NCBI GenBank assembly: GCA_964036315.1
Contig: OZ038480.1
Coordinates: 15,881,655 to 15,945,654, forward strand
DNA length: 64,000 nucleotides
Reading direction: 5' to 3'
DNA from: Acanthosepion esculentum
Taxonomy: Eukaryota; Mollusca; Cephalopoda; Sepiida; Sepiidae
The notes beneath the pieces are model-generated. The model was not told the origin of the DNA. It ran no database searches and saw nothing but the letters and a program-made list of their open reading frames with translations. The position numbers and the translations under genes were made by a program. Shown piece by piece: positions 1-12,600 of this stretch (its first letter is position 1; the number at the start of each line of letters is the position of its first letter).

Positions 1-503
1 GAAGTTCAAAATTTCAAAATAATTCCCAAAATGTGATTTGCTTAAGAGTTTGAATTTCTCTTTTGATAATGGCTGAAGCCAGTTGAAAGCTCAGAACCTT
101 AACAAGAGCTTAAACAAATTGTGTACAATTTCTTTTCATTTTTGTCACCAAGATATGGAAATTAATCCACCAAGAAAAACTTGTTAAAAATATAATAGTC
201 CTAATTTCTATTACAAAAACAAGTTTTGTTAAATATATATATTTATATAGAGAGCTCACACCATTGTGATTGGCTGTTGGCCAACTTCCAATCAAATGCG
301 TGACAGCGGGTTATGGTTTGCCTAATATAAGTCAGTGTCTGCAGGCTGTTAATTTAACAGGGTGTGCGCATCAGAGACTGATCAGCTCTGATGGGGTCGA
401 CTTGGTGAGGGTAGTATGATGTTTGAAAGACCCGAAACTGCCCAATGATCCAAATCAGAACATCACTGACGACTCCCTCTAGCGCTAAAGTGCGTATATT
501 CAA

Positions 504-504
<1 letters not shown>

Positions 505-554
<50 letters not shown>
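505..554. repeat. (TG)n(TA)n microsatellite
   Basis: Perfect alternation of TG then TA for about 50 bases. The peptide predicted across it is low-complexity Tyr-Ile and is not a gene. Confidence 0.95.
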
Positions 555-556
<2 letters not shown>

Positions 557-559
557 GCA

Positions 560-790
560 AATAGTTAACCCCCCCCCCCCCAAGAGGGCTCAAAACACTA
601 TGAAAGTATAAAAATAGGATTTAATACCAGTAATATGTTTTTGGAAAAATTATTACCAGCAGTTAATTTTTGAAAAAATATTACCAACAATACATTGTTA
701 AAATAAAAATTTTTGTCGGCATTAAATATAATGCCAACAAAATTTTTATTTTATGTTGATATGCCAAAAATCAAACCAAACCAAACGGTT
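560..790 (+). repeat. Interspersed repeat, family A, copy 1
   Basis: An ACTATGAAAGTATAAAAAT segment followed by repeated short phrases of the form ACCAACAATACATT. The same order recurs near 16660-16880 and 18840-19090. Those copies share further text upstream, including a GATGATAAACTAC phrase. No protein or RNA relationship was recognised. The recurrence marks it as an interspersed repeat of unknown class. Confidence 0.6.
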
Positions 791-1043
791 GGCAGTTTAG
801 ATATTTTTGAACGAGTCTGGTGTCATGCATGACATCTGCATGAAAGTCTCCATCTGATGAGGTTATTTAAGAACCCAACTGGAGATTTTAGGTTAATGTT
901 TTAGTTTTGTATCAACTTGTGATGTTATGTGGAACTACCCTTAGAGCAGACTATTAACCTATAATTGACTAAGATAAGGCAATGTTTTCTATGGCACTGA
1001 TAAATGAATGTTATGCAACTTTGTCAATTCTGGTTTCTTGCAG

Positions 1044-1123
1044 AACTTTACAAGTAAAGGAGTGATGGAGATTCTTGGTTCTTGCCTAACGAACAAATAT
1101 GCAGAAGGCTACCCAGGTGCCAG
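1044..1123 (+). CDS. SHMT2: SHMT exon a
   Basis: Eighty bases starting in phase 0 after TTTCTTGCAG and ending AG before GTATAC. It encodes a peptide starting [13 protein letters not shown] and ending [10 protein letters not shown], the conserved stretch just before the YYGG motif. The final AG joins an A in the next exon to make the arginine of the GARYYGG motif. Confidence 0.95.
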
Positions 1124-4100
1124 GTATACATACCAATTCTTTTAACTTGTTTCTTAGATTTGCTTTTCCATTCATAAATACCAATAAATAAATTAGTGAC
1201 TGGATCTTGGTCAAAATAAATAAATTAGTTAGACTATGATACAGAGACATGACAGAACTGTTTACATATTTAATTAAGATAGAGGCTTTGATAATTAGTC
1301 AGTTTATTATAAAAACCAAAGTAGTCATCCATTTATCTTGCAAGATAGAAATAGTACCCTGTTTGGTCAAAATTCAGTCTTTTGGTGGGGAAATAGGAAT
1401 GACTTCTCTAGGGCAATGGTATATGGAGGCTGTTCAGACTACCTGGCCTCTCTTTCAGTTATATCAATAAGATCCAAAGGAATACAGGACATTACATTTG
1501 GGTACAGCCTGGCTTCAGGATTCGCTAGAAAGTTGTCAGTATTGACAGCCAACCACCTTCGGGGCTCCACTCTGGGTTTTGTGCCTGGATTTACTTCCAT
1601 AGCTTTTTCTATGTTTGGATATGACCACAAGCTAGCAGAGGTTTAAAATCAGGGTTTTCTTTCACCTAGACGGGCTGTTGAGTATCATTTACTTGAAAAA
1701 CCTGGTTGTGAGGCACCAGTTTTCTGCCTTCACCCATTGGAGCTGGACTTAGTTTTGGCTTGGAGCAGGATTTTTTGTTTTTTTGTTTTTATAAATTTAA
1801 AAATGACAAAAGAAATAACATTACAATCACTTTACAATACCTTTTAGTTGTTGTTGTTGTTAATATTATTTTAGTCGATACATGTGTAGATGCCCTGTTT
1901 TTATTTTTAATTCATTTTTTTTTTTTAAGTGCGAATTATGTCTAACAGCCTACACATTCAAGAGACTTAAAGAAAAATTTGCTCTCTGTTATGGTTCAAG
2001 CCTGCATTCCTCTTTGTAGAGGAAATCACCATCTGATCTGTCATGTTTTAAACTTCTCATCTACATTATGTAGCATTAGATGGTGGTTTCCTCTACAAAG
2101 AGAGATGCAGGTTCAAACCCTGATGGAGAGTTTATTTTCTTTAGTCTTTCAAATGCACAGGCTGGTAAATGTAATTCACACTTTAAAAAATAAAAGTGAA
2201 ACAAAGCTGGTTGGCAACTCAAACACATGTATTTACTAAAATAATATTCAGAGTAATAAATCCTGTCAGATTAAAAATAAAATTCATTAATTCCTTTGAA
2301 ATACATTCTATTCTAGAAACGGAAGAATTTTCAGATTTCAAAGAGATTATTATTGATTTTTCTGATAAATGAATCTCTGGTTAATTATCTTGAAATTTAA
2401 AATTCTTTCACTTGTGTATCACATGATTGTAAAATTCAGAGAAGCAAAACACTGCATTCCATTCATGTTAATTTGGACTACTAAAAAGGCATCTTCATTA
2501 GATAAGATCACTGGATCTAACCAACCCCTTTATCCACTGTGCCATGCATTCTTAAGGTGGATAAAGGCGTTATCCAAATCCTTAAAACATTTCCACCTTT
2601 CAATCACCTTTTATCTTTTGAAAACAGAAAATAATCAGATGGGACAATATCTGGAGAGTAGGGCAGCCTATACACTCAGACCATAAATTCTTAAAAAGAC
2701 ACCCATTACCTTGCTAGCCATGTGATTGTGCGTACTCTTCCTCAGAAAATAACATCTTTCCACTCTTTCTCCTCTAATACCTCTTTTCATTTTTTTTTTT
2801 TTTTTATAGTATAGCAAGTGTTAGACTAGTATTCAGCATTAAGTGTTTGACTCTTCTGAAGATCGTGCCATCAAAATGTTATTTATTCCCAAAAAAATGA
2901 TAGTCCTGACCTTTCCTGCTGACTTTTGGGCTCTGAATCTCATCGTCTATAGAGAACTTAAGAGCTGCCACTACATGAATTGTTGTTTGATGTTTCCCTA
3001 ATTATCTATATGTTCATTATAACAACTTTATAAATCTTGTTGAGGCTCTTTTGACCATGCTAAGGAATCATTTGTAAAGATTAAGGTTATATAATTTTTT
3101 TGTGTTAATAAACTGCTTATATAACTTTTTATGTTTTGATTTTGAATTATTTTTTGAAAAATAAATGGAAGATAAAAAAAATAGTCAACTTTTATTATAT
3201 TCATTATATATATCGTTTCCAATATAAATTTATTACCACAAAATATTACAGGTACGTGACACATTGAGCAAAAAAATGGTGGTTCGCCATATCAGATAGT
3301 TTTAGAAGCACTGCACTAATATATTCCAAAAAGAAAGAAAAGACATTAACTGTTAGTAAGTGTTAGTTTGTCTGTAAAAGATCAGTCATAAGTCACCTGG
3401 AGAAAAGATATCTCCAATAGGGGACAAATACTATGTTGGTGTTTTCTATCTATTGCATGCTTGGTTGAAAGGAGGAAAGCGGAAGATATGTTTGTTCTTT
3501 TTTAGTATTTAAGATTGCCACCTAAAGGCATCTTGGCAGACCAAATAGGGGTAATCCCCACACACCTTATTTTTATTATAATATTGAACATCCCATTACT
3601 GTATCTGTCTATATTTCTGAGATGAGGTATTATGTACACTATTTACATTATTCAGACTATTGTCCTCATCTTCATTGCCATATTTATCACAACATTTCGG
3701 CCATTGTACGCTCTGGCCTTCTTCAGGTGGTTGGAATGTCGAACTGGACTCTTTATTTCATTCACTGGGGTAGACTATTCTAGTTCCACATACCATGTCG
3801 AATGAATGTCGGTTATCAATTATCTCTTGTTAATTCACCGCTCCAAGTTCTCCACCGCCTTAACCAGGTATTGAACTCATAACTCTTTGGGTCCTGTCAC
3901 TGGATCTAACCAATGCCTTTATCCACTATATAAGAGAGACTTGGAGTGGTGAATTAACAGGAGATAACTGAAAACTGACATCCATTAGACATGGAATATG
4001 GAACTAGAACGGTCTACCCCAGCGAACGAAATAAAGGGTTCAGTTTGACATTCCAACCCCCTGAAGGAGGCTGGAGTGTACAATGACCGAAACGTTATAA

Positions 4101-5334
4101 ATATGACAACAAAGATGAGGACAATAGTCTGAATAATGTAAATAATCACATTACTGGGATTGAAACCCTTTGAGAAATCTTATGTTTAGTACCATTATGT
4201 CAGGAGATAACTTAAGCACATCCATCAAAAAATATAAAGAATAGATCATAGGAAATGGTTTGAAAAATTTTTTTCCTTTTTCTTAAATTTGCAGATATTA
4301 TGGAGGCAATGTTTACATTGACCAAATTGAAAACCTGTGCCGGGATAGAGCTTTGCAGTGTTACAGGCTGGATCCTGAACGATGGGGAGTCAATGTCCAA
4401 CCATATTCTGGCAGTCCAGCCAATATGGCTGTTTATACTGCTGTGCTTAAACCACACGACCGCATCATGGGGCAAGATTTACCAGATGGGGGACAGTAAG
4501 TAATGTTTCTGTCATTACTCATTTTTCATTCATACAAAATTTCTTACTTTCTATGCATATATTTTCAATAAAAAGCAATCTTATCTCAGACAGCTCTCTA
4601 AAGGTCATATCTTATTTTATTTTATCTTTATTAAATTTATTTATCAGGATTTGTTTTTAAGTTCTATTTTTTGTTCAATTTTAATACAATAGTAGCATCA
4701 ATATATGTTTAAAATTAGTTGTATTTATGGGTGAAAAAAAAACGTTTGAAGATAAAAACAGCATGGCTGTAGAAATCAATACTGAATAATGACTGCCAGT
4801 TTCATGCCTTAAATGACCTATAGATGATTTGATGATTGGTTAAAGTGTGAAACTTCCAATCAACCAGTCATGTTGATTTTTAGATTTTTATATATTTATA
4901 TCTCTCTCTATATGTATTGTATATTATTATTATTATTATCGGAGATTAAAACAAAAATATTAAAAATTGCTACAAAATAGTAATTGTGTTTCAACACTAC
5001 AAATGTTTCCTCGGGTGATGGTAAATTACTGGTGAGTGAAAGAGCATTCACTCAACAGTAATTTAACATTGCCTGAGGAGACACATTTGTAGTGTTGAAA
5101 CACAATTGCTATTGTGTAGTGATTTAAAAAATTTTTTTTTTACTTTAATCTCTGATAATAAATAATATTCAGCTGTACTCAGTATTGATCCCTCTTTTAA
5201 ATTAAATGTTATGAACAGTGGAATTGTACTTTATTTGTTCTTATCTTACATGGAGATATACAGGGTGTCCATAAAGTTTGCGTGCACTTATAAGTTATAA
5301 AGTTTCTAAAGTGCACACGAACTTTATGGACACC

Positions 5335-5376
<42 letters not shown>

Positions 5377-6657
5377 TTGTCTGCAAAGTTCATGCTGATT
5401 TTTAGTTTTTCATGTTCCAGTGTGTTAGAACACGTCATATTTATCAACAGCTATAATATACTTACATTTCCAATTAGAGCACACGTCAAACTATCTCTTG
5501 AGAAAGAACATTTAAAGTTACTTAATTTGTGTCAATTTTGCATCCCAATGAAAATGGAAGATTGTAAGGTGCATTTTAAACTCTTGATGCTTTTCTTTTT
5601 TTTTTTCTTTTTTTATATAAACCATAAAGGCAAAAATGCCTTGTAAGTAACAAAAGATATGTGCTGTGTACGGTGAAGGTGCTTTAGCTGACAGAACTGT
5701 ACAGAAGTGGTTTGCTAAGTATTTAGACTTGGTGATTGCAGCCTTATTGATGAAGAATGCGCAGGCAGACACCTCCCCCCCCCTACAGATGACCAAATCA
5801 AGACACTTGTCGAGAATAACCTGCATTACACAACATGAGAATTGGCAGAAACTAAATTTATTAAAATCCATCCTCCATGATCACTTAGTGAAGCTTGGGT
5901 ATTCATATCGCTTTGATGTTTGAGTACAAAACAAGTGAAAAGAATTTTTTGGATAGCATTTCTTGTGAGATTTGCTGTATAAATGCAACCTTTTTTTAAG
6001 CAAATTGTGACAGGTGATGAGAAATGGATCATTTACAACAATGTTCAATGAAAAGATCCTGAGTTAAGAAACATGAGCCAACTTCAACTACCTCAAAATC
6101 AGGTTTTTGTTCTAAGAAAGTCATGCTGTGCATCTGGTGGGATTGAAACAGAATCCTGTACTATGAGCTTCTGCCAAGTAACCAGTCAATTGATTCTGAA
6201 ATGTATTACTTGAAACTGGACGGATTAAAGGCAACAATTCAAGAAGAACAGCCAGAATTGGTGAACAGAAAAAGTATTGTTTTCCATCAGGACAGTACCA
6301 GACCTCGTGTTTCTTTGGCGATCCAGCAAAAATTCTTGCAGCTTGGCTGGAATGTGTTACCCCATCCGCCATCTTCACCAGACATTGCTCATTCAGATTT
6401 TCATTTATTCAGGTCCTTGCTAAATAATCTAATTGATAAAAATTTTAATTCTCTGGATGACATAAAAAACACCTTAATGAGTTCTTTGCTGAGAAACCGC
6501 TGAAATTCTGAGAAGATGCAATCTTTAAGTTGAAGGAATAATGGAGAAAGGTTGTGCAACAAAATGATTCGTATTTAGTTGAATAGATATTTAATGGCAT
6601 AATATTATTTTGGGTTTTAATTTCCCTTAAAAATTGGCATGAACTTCCAGACAACCC

Positions 6658-6697
<40 letters not shown>

Positions 6698-9600
6698 ATA
6701 AATGCTATTTTTAGTGGGTACATGTGTCTGAGTTGACACCTGTTATTTTTATTTTTTAAACTGTAAAATTAATGTTGACTGGCCATGATTGAAAAATCCT
6801 ACTGAAGAAAAAATACACATTCAAACAGGAATCAAACTTGTATTTCCCTTTTCCAACAGAGAAACCACTTCTTTAGTTGAGGTGTGCCCTAGCAATTAAG
6901 CAACTGGAAATCATGATAAAGCAAGTTTTGATTATCTATTTAAGAAATGCGCATCTCTTGCTGGGACACTTTAATTCTATATCTGCTTGTATCTGAAACA
7001 ACAAAATAATTTTTAAGTAGTTAATCGATTTTTTAAAAAAATTCAACATAATTTCTTATTACTATAAACATTATTTTTAGTGGGTTTGAGTTGACACCCA
7101 TGTTATCATTTTTTTTTTAAGTGAAATTAATGTCAACTGGCTTAGATCTAGATCGGTAATTGAGCCTTGCTTTATCATGCGTGTTTCCTATGGCCTAATT
7201 GGTTGAGCACACTTTTGCTAAAGAAGTGGTTTCTCAGGTGGAAAAGGAAAATACAGTTTTTTGTTTTTTTTTCCTGTAGTAAGACTTCTTGATCTAGGAT
7301 GGTTGTCATTAATTTCACCATTTATATAAAATGTCCCTTTTTTTTTTTTTTTTTTTTTTTTTAATGTTAAGCCTTGAGAAAATTTTGTACGCCACCCCCA
7401 AATTATTTGAATCATATATATGTGTGTATATAATGTCATTATTTAAAGCTTTTAAAGAAATGGTTGATAAATGGCTTTTGGTTTAAAATTTTTGGTACTT
7501 CTGTCTGGTTAGGAGAGAAAATTGTGATTTGAATTTAGTAAAAAAATAAAAACAACTCAAAATCTTTTATCAATTTAATTCTATTATTGCTTGGTTTATG
7601 CTAATAATGTCTGTGAAGCTTCATCAAAATGGTCTGACAATGTAAACCACCAACCAACACTTAACAAAACCACCATCTTCATATTCCAAACCACCAATCA
7701 ACACAACATGAACTGTTCCAAATCATTCGTCAAGTGCTTTTGTGAAAGAGCCTGTTACTTCATGGAGATCAAAAGCTTACTGTACGATAGAATCCATTAC
7801 AGTTTATATGTAGCTAAGCCAATTACATGAGCGGTATCAAGAGGTTTCAGTCAGGTCTTTCTAGCTTTTTATGACATCTGCAATTCAGGCATGCAAATTT
7901 TGGCCTTTTTTCTTCACTACAGTTTAGTAGCAGGGTAAAAAAGAAGTTGGATTTTAAGTTTTTTTGGACCTTAAAATACCCCATCCTCCTCAATCCAACA
8001 TCCAAGAATTTACAATATTGTGAGAAATAGTTTTGTAGCTATAAATCGTGTTTAGAACCAATAGCATTCACTTTTTTTCTTTTTTTTTTTTTTTTTCCAA
8101 ATGGGATAATATTTGACTTATTGGTTTATTCTACTTGAAAATAAATCTTTAATAAAAAGTCTCACATTACAACTTACCAAATTTGTATCAATTGCTTTTC
8201 ATTAAATATTTTCTTTCAGTTTGACTCATGGCTTTATGACTGACACTAAAAGAATCTCAGCCACTTCCATTTATTTTGAATCTATGCCTTATAAAATATC
8301 TGTAAGTATTTGTTTCTGAGAGGAAATCCTTTCTTGATTTCATCCTCTATTATACAAATAATAGGTCTTCACCTTTGACCTTACTCAAATGTCTGTTACT
8401 TCTGGAAATCTCTAACGGATATTCCTTGGACATCCATTGGGACTTAAACACAGCCCAGACCTCAATTGGAACTCATACATATGATCCATTGCTAAAGATG
8501 TTGGAAAATGGTCACTTCCTTGTGCCACTCCAGCAAGTACCTAACTCCTCCTGCTGTCCTCTATGTTTATAAAGGCCAGATTAGGCTGAAAATGTGTTAC
8601 TGCTTGTGCTGCCCAGTCTTCACTTTCCACTCTCAATAGTCTGAAAGTGTACTTGTGAATGACAAATTATTTTCCACCCTACAATCCTGTCTCGCAGACG
8701 AGACATCGGAAGCCTTTCGTTACTCTATTTCTATTTCTATGAAAAGTCTTCAGATGAGCTACACTACAGGGTTCCACCAGTTCTAAGGGCATGCTATGCA
8801 CATTGTGGTGAATCACCTTCATTACCTTTGGTGAGATGTAATTTCTACTATAGCAGCTTCTTCCCAAGAACCACTGCTATGTGGGACCAACTCCCATGAG
8901 GATGCTTCCCTGGTCAATACAATCTTAACCTGTTCAAATCTACGGTTAACTGCCATCTTCCACATATATCTGCATAAGTTGTGCTTCTTATTCTGTAACA
9001 CTACACTGACTGGCCCGTGAGACTTTTACAAGGTGCACATCATCGTAAAAAAAAAAAAATTAAATGATAATGAAAGGAAAAAATCTGCACAAAAGTTTCA
9101 GCAAAAATGAAAGCTAAAGTAAATCAAGTATGAGAAATACTAAATTTAGTCGTGACATTCTTTTGTATCGGTAATTAACACAAAACCATTTGGTAAAATT
9201 GGATCATAGTACTTGTTCAAATCTTTCCTGACAAGGGATAAATAAAGAAACTTTTTTAGTTTTAACCCATCTACCAACTGGCCTTAACACTCAGTCCTGT
9301 AATTCTGTTAGATTCTAACCATGTAGATAAAGAGAGAAAAAAAGAAAGCTCTAAGTAACCTCTAAAGATCACTAAATGCAATTTACATGGAAGGAAGAGT
9401 GAAAAATATATTGGCCAACATGTTGTTTAAAACAGCAATGAGGGACATATGAAAAACATGGAATTTTTAAAACCTTATCATTGAAAAAAACATTTTCTAT
9501 TTAATTATTTCTTTGTTTTTATATAACATAATTATTTTACTAAACAATCTTGTGCTTATTTAAGTCAGTCTTATTGAAATTGATACAATGATTGAAATTT

Positions 9601-12600
9601 TTTTTTTTTTTTTTTTTTTAAGCAAATGAATGAAACATTCTTTCTTGAAATGTTGTGTCCTTTCATTTTGTAATTATTTTAAATCTTATTTTTTAATGTG
9701 TTCTTTATTTTTCAGCCCCAAACAGGTCTTGTAGATTATGACAAACTTCATGAAACAGCCCTCCTATTCAGACCACGTGTCATCATAGCTGGAACTTCAG
9801 CTTATTCTCGATTGTTAGATTATAAACGTTTTAGAGAAGTGAGTAAAAATATTTCTTTCTTTCTTATTTTTTTATCAGTTTTTTCCTCACATCAACAAAT
9901 TGTTACATTGTCCATCATAATCAGTGTGTGATATTTAAAATTTTTATATTTATTGCTTGTAATTTTTCTAAATGAAATTAAGATAAGTGTTTATTATCTA
10001 CAAAAAAAAGTAAGTTAAATTATATAACCACTATTTTATTTTTTTTAATTTGCTTTTTAATCATTTTACCCCAAGCAAGACAATAAAGCCACTAAGACAC
10101 AAGGGGTTTCTGAGTGTCAAAGAATATGAAAAAGAAAACATTATTAAGGAGTGAGAACAATAAAAGAGGAAGAATCGAAGACAGTAGATAACGATTGACA
10201 TTACATTTTAAATTTTAGAAGATCAAAATTGGAAAGCAAGAAGCCAGAATAGATTTCTACATGCAAGAAATGAAACTGTTATCAAAGAACTTAGGGTTAC
10301 ATTTAGATTTTTCATCTTTTTACTCATGAAATAGCTTGTTAATTTTAACAGAAATAAAACTCCTCTTTTAATCGTCTTAGCCTATTTGTCTTCTATCAGC
10401 ATGGAGAATGACTCCTTGTGCCTTTTCAGGCTAACATTTTCCGTGGACATGAAATGAAAAGATTATATTAAATCAATTGCTAGGTCTGCTACTTGGAAAG
10501 TTAGTTCACTGTGTTGTGCTAGACAATTTTTCTCAACTGAATCTTGCTTACATATTTATATCTGCCATTCTTCAATGCTTAGGATTAGAATGAACAAACA
10601 GAATACAAGGAAGAGAAAAACCGGTGTAGAGGGAAGTAATGCCCAGTCTGAAATTACATCCCAAAACGGTCACTAATTTCTTCTCACCACAGCCTTCTTG
10701 GGCTCACATTTTCCACTAACATGAAATGGAAAGATTATACTGAATCACCTGCTAGGTCTGCTGCTAGGAAAGTTGGTTCATTGTGTTAGACAATTTTTCA
10801 CTTCAGAATCAATCTTACACATTTATAAGTCTACCATTTGAATATTGAAGTCACATCTGATCTGGTGCTTCTGCTATGTATTAAGTTATTCTTGAATTAT
10901 GAAAAAGAATCTGCAGTGTTATTGTTCCTGTCCTGGCATCTCAGCTTCAATCACTTTCCCATCACCAGTAATGTAGCATCCCTGTATCTTTTCCATAAAT
11001 ATTTTTATGGTAATTGTTCTGATAAGCTTTCCTCTTTGGGGCCCTCTGGGTCGCCAAAAGACTTTGTTCAGCTGGCTTGGAGAAATCTCCAAACTGCTGT
11101 GGTGGGGAGGTCGAGACCCTGGGTCACGCCTTCTTTCAGTGCAGCCTGGTAGTGCCGTTGTGCAAGTTTTTTGAAGGCCTCATGGTCCGCATTCTGCAGG
11201 GAAAGTTCTTTGTCCTTGAAGCCTCTTCCGTTTGTAGCAATGTGGCACTGCCGCTGACGAAGGCTGAACTATATGTGTTCCACTGCTTGCTAGGTGTTTT
11301 GAGAGTCGTGATTTGGACGACACGTCAGAAGGGATTCTATGGAGGCGAGAAGTTCACCTCTTCTCAACTGATCTTGTACTTTAAGCATCAGCTTAAAGTC
11401 AAAATTAGGACAGAAAGGCGGCGGCTCACTTAATCAGAATTCGGCAAAAGGCGGGTACATCTTGCGCGCATGTGTCGTGTGAAAGGAGCTGACCTTGAGT
11501 GGCACTTTGATGCCGGTTAGGCATCAGGATATTGCTCTTCCTGGGTTGAACTAGTGCAACCCATCCCAAAACTAGGCTAGTTTAGGTTTTATTTTTGATG
11601 TTTTAGTTTCTTTTTCCAGTTAACTTAGCTAGGGTATGTATGCCTATGGTATGTATGCTCATTTGGCCCCTTTTTTTTTCTGTCCCTATTTTTCTTTAAG
11701 TTTAATTCTCCATTCCCTCCCTCGTTAGGTGGTTAGTGATATCAGTTCGCAGGTAGGATGCGGGGCGCCTTTCGTTTCGCGTGAGTGTTTTCGTATTTGT
11801 TGTTGTGTCTGAATGAGTGCGTGTCAGTGTGTGTGCTTGGGATGAATGAATGTTCTATAATATTATAGTCCCGCATTGATTTCGGCCAGTGAACTGGTAT
11901 TTCTGCCACATTTAGTGATTGTGGGGGGTTTTATTACTAATATTATTTTTCTTTAGTTTCTTGTAAATATTTTGTATTCATATTGTAAATACTCATTGGG
12001 GTTAGTTTTTTTTTTTAGAATTGTTATTTTATCCCCCCCACCCCAGACACTGAATTGTAAATATGGGGACCAGAGACAATGAGGTATTATGGTGGTTGTA
12101 GTAAGAAAGGTACGTATGAATGTGTTGTTTTGGTGTAAAGAATATTGTTCATACGATTGGGTCAGTGTTTGTGGCTAGCTAAGTTATATTTAAGACAGAA
12201 GACCGTCCTTTCCCCAATCCCCCCCTTCGGCCTTGTGCCACATTTCTGTAATTTATACAGAATAAATATCGTTTTCCTCTTTGGTACCTCAACTTTATGA
12301 ATTTAAGTGTAATACTAGATTGGCAGCTAGGTCTCATCATTTTACAGTTGAAATTGCTAGATGTAACCCTATTTTAACAGTTTCTTGTCTCACACTTCTT
12401 GCTTATGTAACTCTTTTCTGGCCTCTTGCTTTCCAGTCAACATTGATCTTCCAAAATTTTAATTACAATATCAACCGTTTTTATCTTCCCTCTTAATTTC
12501 TGCTCTTTTCTTGTCCTTTCTCCGTAATAATATTTTTCTTTTTCTCATTCTTTCACACTCAGTAACCCTTTGTTCACAAAAAATTAACCCTCACAGGACA

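Larger units (their letters stand above)
1..1043 (+). other. Upstream SHMT intron (partial)
   Basis: This stretch ends in an acceptor (TTTCTTGCAG at about 1034-1043) feeding the first visible SHMT exon, so it is read as the 3' part of an intron whose donor is outside the window. It is AT-rich. It holds a (TG)n(TA)n microsatellite, a C-run near 570, and a repeat shared with 16480-16880 and 18760-19090. No coding exon was recognised. The missing N-terminal SHMT exon or exons must lie further upstream. Confidence 0.7.
1124..4294 (+). other. SHMT intron a-b
   Basis: 3171 bases. It contains the foldbacks 1924-2190 and 3633-4147. Bases 1380-1760 have a more balanced composition than the surroundings and may be a repeat, but I could not classify them. 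Bases 2240-3630 show AT-rich sequence, a T run at about 2790 and a short copy of the tRNA-like text of the 3633-4147 element near 2500-2560; nothing else was recognised. Confidence 0.6.
4496..8219 (+). other. SHMT intron b-c
   Basis: 3724 bases holding two foldbacks, a 77-base MITE, a mariner and flanking microsatellites. From 7261 to 8219 I see only AT-rich DNA with a T run at about 7338-7361 and a second at about 8079-8096. No exon or element was recognised there. Confidence 0.6.

Noticed and set aside
1338..1646. A 102-codon plus-strand ORF with no low complexity
   Set aside because: No family was recognised, there are no splice or start signals, and it sits inside an SHMT intron with an overlapping ORF on the other strand. 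It is probably an unclassified repeat, so it was left out as a gene.
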